In this document: positions 58,799 through 64,000 of the stretch, piece after piece
Position numbering within the stretch: position 1 is the first letter of the stretch
Layout of the letters: the number at the start of each line of letters is the position of its first letter
NCBI GenBank assembly: GCA_900491605.1
Contig: UESW01004079.1
Span: 869,328 to 933,327 of the forward strand
Direction of reading: 5' to 3'
Length of the DNA: 64,000 nucleotides
DNA from: Calamus simplicifolius
Lineage: Eukaryota > Streptophyta > Magnoliopsida > Arecales > Arecaceae
Notes under the pieces: model-generated
What the model was told of the DNA's origin: nothing
Database searches by the model: none
The model's input: only the letters and a program-made list of their open reading frames with translations
Program-made: the position numbers and the translations under genes

Positions 58799-61700
58799 CC
58801 TAAGAATCTATTTCAGTGGATGTTTACAAACTTAAGGGAAGTTGTAGATCATGTCTACAAAGGATAACTTACACTTCTTATGCAGTAGCTATTTTGATTG
58901 ACTAAAGAGTTTTCTTAAAGTCTAAGCAAGTTTGGATTCATAGGATCATTATGAGCTGACTAAAGTTGTTTTATTTTCTTTAATTTAGGTCATTAAAGGA
59001 TTGTTTTGGACAAAATTATGTTCTGTGGTGGATTTTCATGTTCATTTCTCTTCTTTTCCCATTTTTTATTTATGTACCTTACTATTCTTTACTAACCTTT
59101 AAGTTAAGATCTTATTCAGATGCACATTCACCTTCTAAATGAAATTTCGTGAATAAAATATACTCAAGTATGTTCATGAAGCTTATGCAAACCCAAAGCC
59201 TTTTTTTTTTGGTTGGGGTTTGGGGGGCGGGGATGAGGATGGACAAAGATACAGTACTCAAGATGGTCCATGCTGCAGACTTTCTATTTCATGGGCTTTT
59301 ATGATGGTCTTAAAGGAAATGAGTAGAAGATTTTATTATGAACAGTAAAACAGTATACATTAGCAACTAATGAGAATTTATTTTTATATATCTTCTAACA
59401 ACCTTTTTGGTTATAGCTTGCTTGAGTTGGAGAGCTCACCTATTTATGTGGGTGGTAAACTTATTCAGTACATGATCATGTAAAAATTATGCTGCTCATG
59501 TTTAGCACAACTTTTGGAGGTTGTATTGGATAAACACATGAACATATAAATATTGGTTACTTCCTCATTTGGATCTCTTTCTCTTGACTGGTTGTGCTAT
59601 GTTGTTTTGACACCAGAGTGTGACAGATCTCATGGATTTGAAATTTTGTTTTTCAAAATCGTAACTTTCTTCAACTTTTTTTTTTTCCTTGTATACTTAG
59701 AATCTTTAGCAAAAACATGTGTATTTTTTATTCATCCCATGTGAGGGTTACATTTTTTACAATGGTTTAAAGTTTAGTTCAAAGATGCAGAATTGAAATT
59801 TTGTTTCAGAGGATGGCTTTTCTTTTTTGAACCCCAAGCCTTGCGTATTTTTGTTTGTCTTTTTAGTTTTGTATTTTAATCCATCTTTCTAGTTTTCCTT
59901 TTTCTATATTTGTATTTGTTTTGTTCTCCATTTTGTTTTTGATGTTTTGCAATATTTTTAAGTTAATTTATCATTTTTTTAAGTGAACCAATCATTTGAT
60001 GCTATATTATTTTTTAGATGTTTGATTTTTCATTCTGTTTTAAGTTTTCATTATTCTATAATTTTAGAATTATATATTTATTGTTTGTTTATGTGATTTT
60101 GTAATGTTCTAAATTTTTCTCTGTCACTTAGAGTATACATTTATTTTGATATATTCATTTATTTTGTTTGAATTATCATCCTTTTTTGCATTGTCATTTT
60201 TAAAATATTTTCATATTATTTTTTTTCCTGTTATCTGAGTTGCATCTTTTTTTAATTATTTCTTTTCAGTATTGGTTACCTTTATTATTATTTGATTTTA
60301 TATTGTCATATTTTATGTTAATCTGTTATTATTCCTCTTTTTGTATTTTCATTTTGTATTTTTATTTACCTCTTGTCTTTCTGTTTGGTTAGTTATATTT
60401 AGTTTATTTTGGTTTATATTTTTTTTCTTGATTCTACATATGACTTGTTCTTGTCAAAAATAAAATATTTTAAAAATAATAAATTATTTTCATATTTTTC
60501 TACTTCTTTCTGAAATGTGCATTGGACTTGCCAATTTGCTAGCATCTCCAAGACAAAAGTGCCGTCACACCTTCTAAGTTAGTGCTTTTGGTAGCTCTGT
60601 TGAGTTCACTCAAGTTTTGAAGCATCATCGTTCAGCTATTTCAGTCATAGCTAGCTAGTTTCACCTATTTTTGGTGGCCCCTTTGAAACTGACTTGGTTT
60701 AGCTGAAACTAACATGAGATTAAAAGTTTTATCTTGAATTTTTAATTTTTTTAGTTTTCTCAAATGACTTTTTTTGGGGGGTTCAATTTGCTTGTGAGTG
60801 ATATGTTGTGAGTCTATCAAGCCTTTTTACAAGAATAAGCTAAAATTTTCTGCTTCTTGAGTAGATTTGATAGCATGAAGGTGCTGGGTTATATTCAAGG
60901 AAAATGTAATTTTTTTAAGTTATATAAATTTCAGATTTCTGCAAACTAAGCACAGATCATGATGCTTGCAGTTCTGCAAATTCTGATTTGGTGCTTCTAC
61001 AATTATTCTATGTTGAAAGTGTTATTTTCTGTGCGCTGCATCCTTGCACTGCTGCATTCCCATCTATGTCCAAGTTACCAGCCCTTGTACTGCCGCATCC
61101 TTGTACTGATCATACCTCTAAATTTCTGCGCCTGGTCCAGTTCATGGACCAGTCCACTAGTTAGTTATTAAGAAGTAAATGTAACACTTTTATCATGGTT
61201 TGTAATTCCTATAGACAACCAAAGCTACCTCAAGTCACAAAGCCAGGACTTTCAAGAGTGATGGAGGAAATTAATGAATTAAAGCGTAAAAAGAAAAAAA
61301 AAATCTTAGAAAAGCAGAAAGGTGTATTCATTTAAAAAATAATATTCAATGTCACATTTAAAAAATATTTTTCCCCCTTAATTGGAGAATTTTCTGATAT
61401 ATTGGAACAATCTACAGTACATGATTTTTCAACAACTATGGGAATTAGGTATTATTAGTTGCATGGTGCCACGGTGAGCCTGTCTCTGTGGCCTTGGAGT
61501 AACCTCTAAGCAAAACACGAATGGTCCAGTTGAGTCCTTGGACGAATATGGCTTTAGGCGAAGATGGTCAAGTATCAGGCAAATACAGACAATTTTAGAG
61601 AAAGAAAGGTAGATTGGATTTGGGTAACTTGGAGAAAGTATGCTATAAGATTTCGTAAGATGTAATTTACTTACTGTAGATGAAGAAAGGTGTACTGCAT

Positions 61701-63190
61701 GGTAACATGGATATAGTGAAGTTGTAATGGCATGTATATAGAGCAATTGCAAATTGTTAAGCAGGTATAGTAGGACAAACTAGTTTATTGGTCTTGATGC
61801 AATTTTATCAAGCTTAGTCCTTACTTTCTAACCTTAAATTTATACATTTTAGTCCTCATTAATAAAACCTAATTGCCATCGTTTCCTTGGTCTTGGGGTC
61901 ATATCTATGCTAAAATAAGATAAATAATGGTTTTACTAGAACAATGGTTAGATGAATTTGATGGGTGCGTCTGTCATGTAGTTGCTGGAATGGAGAGATG
62001 TGTGGGTGCAAGAAGCATATATTTAGAAACCTCAGGAAATGGGTGCAGGTTTGAGATCCCCGAACAATTCTGAAGTGGGTTCGTTATCCTAAATCAAAGA
62101 TGTTAGCTACTATGGTTTGCCAGTGTCTTGCAGGACTTTCAGACTAGTGAAATTTAAAAGATATGATTTGGTCTGACCATGCTGTTAAAAATTATACCTT
62201 TGAGGTGGTTCTCTGGTAAACCCAGAAAGGATAGGGAAGAAACATTCAATTCATTATTATTATTTCCTCTTTCATGTCATTGATATGGAACATTAGGCAT
62301 ATTAGAAGGGCTGATGTCTTGATTATTGAGAACAGGATTAGTCAATCCTTAGTGGGAGGGAGGCAGAGTGGAATGTCGTTGAAGTTGAACCCAGAAAAAT
62401 GTGAGTAATCAAAAAGGGGGAAAGCATCAGGACACAATATTTTTAAAATGCATTAGATTTTATTTGTTAAAATTATTCTTTTGCCTTATGTTGAGTCAGA
62501 TACTTGGCCATGTGTGCATGCAACACTGGTCAGTGGCACTATTCAATGTCCGGTCAGGCCTCTAGAAGTCATTCATGAAACATTTATTGAACTAAACAAC
62601 TTCATGGGATAATTAATGTGAATATGATCTTTCTAAATTTTGGTATCTAGTCAGTTTGATGACTACAGTATCAAAGACACTGATGAAAATTAATCTCATT
62701 AATAGTGTTTGACAGTTGATGGAAAATATAAAGGCACAAATTAGAAAAAGTAGAAGGAGAAGGTACAGACCCTTGTGTTTTGGTTATATGCAGAAGACTT
62801 TTAGAATCTGCTTGGTGGTGGGTGGCTAAATTCATCTTGACATGTGACTAGGTTTTAGATAGGATAGGGGAACATGAAGTGGATGTGATGCTTCATGGTG
62901 GTGGTGGCATTTGACAATAGATTAACAGGATGTCTTTTGGTGAAGCTTCAAAGTTGACAGCCATGCTTATGATGGTGATACTGCACTTTGATACCATGAA
63001 ACTTTAGAAGTTTTAGAACTAGTTTGGGCATCATTAAAAGCCCATTCAAAAACACAACCCTTGAAAGCTACACCCAACATGTACACTAGTGTAATTTTAT
63101 ATTTCTGTATGTTTTATGCAACTAGTATCTGAATCGGCTAATAAATTACAACTCAGTGACCATATGTCCCGATGAGAGATACATCTAAAA
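57420..63190. other. Long gene-poor region, possibly intron plus intergenic DNA
   Basis: T-rich DNA without convincing exons, LTRs or terminal repeats. It contains a GA microsatellite at 58753-58796 and a very T-rich block (59830-60450). A short purine-rich open segment near 61212-61290 after a TAG could be an exon but is unsupported. Confidence 0.4.
58753..58796 (+). repeat. GA microsatellite
   Basis: About (GA)22. Confidence 0.95.
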
Positions 63191-63199
63191 TGTAATTAC

Positions 63200-63392
63200 A
63201 TATTGTTCGAAGAGGAGAAGATATTTTCTTTTGGGCAAATTTCTAGATTCTTTCTATTTTTTTCATGCTGAAACGTGAAAGGATACATGGCCTTTTATAA
63301 TTACAAAATGACTCTTGGACTTCCACAATACTTAATTCAAAATAGCAACTTCCTATGCAGCAATTTTCAACAATCAAGTTTAGTTTCCAACA
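63200..63392 (-). repeat. 3' LTR of a Ty1/copia element (inner boundary clear, outer uncertain)
   Basis: On the minus strand TGTTGGAAAC starts at 63392, right after AAAGGGGGG. A TATAAAAGG box follows about 95 bases in (63298-63290). The outer end probably lies near the tgttcgaagag at 63203, but no partner LTR is in the window. Confidence 0.55.
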
Positions 63393-63401
63393 CCCCCCTT
63401 T
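63393..63401 (-). other. Polypurine tract of the copia element
   Basis: AAAGGGGGG on the minus strand immediately before the LTR. Confidence 0.75.
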
Positions 63402-64000
63402 AAACTTGATTCTTCATGACTCCAAGCATGCTTCTTAACTTCTTGAACTCTTCTTCCTTGAGGGCTTTTGTGAAGATATCAGCTACCTGATCTTTTGTTG
63501 AAATGTGGAGAAGTTGTACTTCTTGATTTTTGATACAATCTCGAATGAAGTGAAATCTTGTATCAATATGCTTACTTCGATCATGGAAGACTGGATTTTT
63601 TGCAAGTTGTATAGCAGATTTGTTATCAACAAAAATGTTGGTTGGCTCTTCATGTGAAATCTTCATTTCTTGTAGTAGTCTTTGAAGCCAAAGTGCATGA
63701 CAAACACAATTTGCTGCAGCAACATACTCTGCTTCACATGATGAAAGTGTAACAATTTGTTGTTTCTTTGAAGACCATGTAAATGCTCCACTTCCAATAT
63801 AAAAGGCAAATCCACTCGTACTTTTTCTATCATCAATATCTCCTGCCCAATTGCTATCACAAAAACCAACTAATTTTATTGGATTAGTAGATGAATAGAA
63901 AATACCATAATCTTGCGTACCTTTGATATATCGAAGGATTCTTTTTGCAACAATTAAATGATCCATTCTTGGCTTCTCCATGTAACGACTTATAACTCCA
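63400..64000 (-). CDS. Ty1/copia polyprotein C-terminus: RNase H
   Basis: An uninterrupted frame from beyond the window edge to a stop at 63400. It begins in the RT/RNase H link (HLIVAKRILRYIKGTQDYG). The RNase H has GFCDSNWAGD (Asp), LSSCEAEYVA (Glu), VDNKSAIQLA (Asp) and HIDTRFHFIRD. It ends DQVADIFTKALKEEEF then a short tail, as usual for plant copia elements. No stops or frameshifts are seen in the visible 193 residues, so this copy may be fairly young. The rest of the element lies outside. Confidence 0.9.
   Translation of the reverse strand, partial: GVISRYMEKPRMDHLIVAKRILRYIKGTQDYGIFYSSTNPIKLVGFCDSNWAGDIDDRKSTSGFAFYIGSGAFTWSSKKQQIVTLSSCEAEYVAAANCVCHALWLQRLLQEMKISHEEPTNIFVDNKSAIQLAKNPVFHDRSKHIDTRFHFIRDCIKNQEVQLLHISTKDQVADIFTKALKEEEFKKLRSMLGVMKNQV

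Noticed and set aside
60959..61171. 70-codon frame as a possible later exon of the gene starting at 57239
   Set aside because: No convincing splice acceptor in phase and no recognisable protein sequence.

Overview
This is nuclear DNA from a flowering plant. One host gene has conventional GT-AG introns and encodes a cuticular-wax enzyme, and almost everything else is plant transposable elements (Ty3/gypsy Tat and Tekay-like, Ty1/copia, LINE, a Mutator-like foldback, MITE-like AT-rich elements). A non-grass monocot such as a palm is plausible, but that is a weak inference. There are no prokaryotic features, rRNA genes or CRISPR arrays.

Layout. 255-2159: a 5'-truncated LINE on the minus strand with a 14-bp target duplication. 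2875 to about 14000: element A, a decayed minus-strand Tat-type gypsy element with 3' LTR, polypurine tract, an opposite-strand extra gene, a hairpin tandem repeat and pol; its 5' end is missing. 14050-14479 and 20159-21420: remnants of an older Tat-like element (D), split by 14485-20153, a complete non-autonomous LTR element (C) with 5-bp duplications and about 34 copies of a 52-bp repeat instead of pol. 21420-25690: mostly AT-rich DNA holding a Mutator-like foldback (24183-24940, 9-10 bp duplication) and a MITE-like element. 25697-31231: an 11-exon CER3/WAX2/GL1-type gene. 33032-40794: element E, with 2.3-kb LTRs, an acgtg duplication, an initiator-Met PBS and a decayed Tekay/Del-like interior. 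41015-55707: element B, a 14.7-kb Tat-type element with acatt duplications, a rearranged gag-pol on + and a spliced extra gene plus other apparent transcription units on the opposite strand. 55713-64000: a palindromic hairpin, a MITE-like element, a putative first exon of an unrecognised gene, a long gene-poor stretch, and the 3' end of a copia element on the minus strand running off the window.

How the parts relate. A and B belong to one lineage. Reading along pol, both have integrase, then a 60-64 bp tandem repeat of two short hairpins, then opposite-strand units, the largest being a Transposase_28-type protein gene whose coiled coil and acidic tail recur in both copies, then the polypurine tract and 3' LTR. 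C shares LTR 3'-end sequence with B and is probably moved in trans by such elements.

The most unusual signal is that short tandem hairpins recur in the pol-aORF spacers of A and B, in the LTR minisatellite of E and in the centre of the Mutator-like foldback. In these arrays the two arms of a stem change together, so palindromes are kept while sequence drifts. Either structure is selected, or a palindrome-correcting copying process is acting. Element B also carries an internal LTR fragment joined to an inverted piece of its own reverse transcriptase in place of protease and the start of RT.
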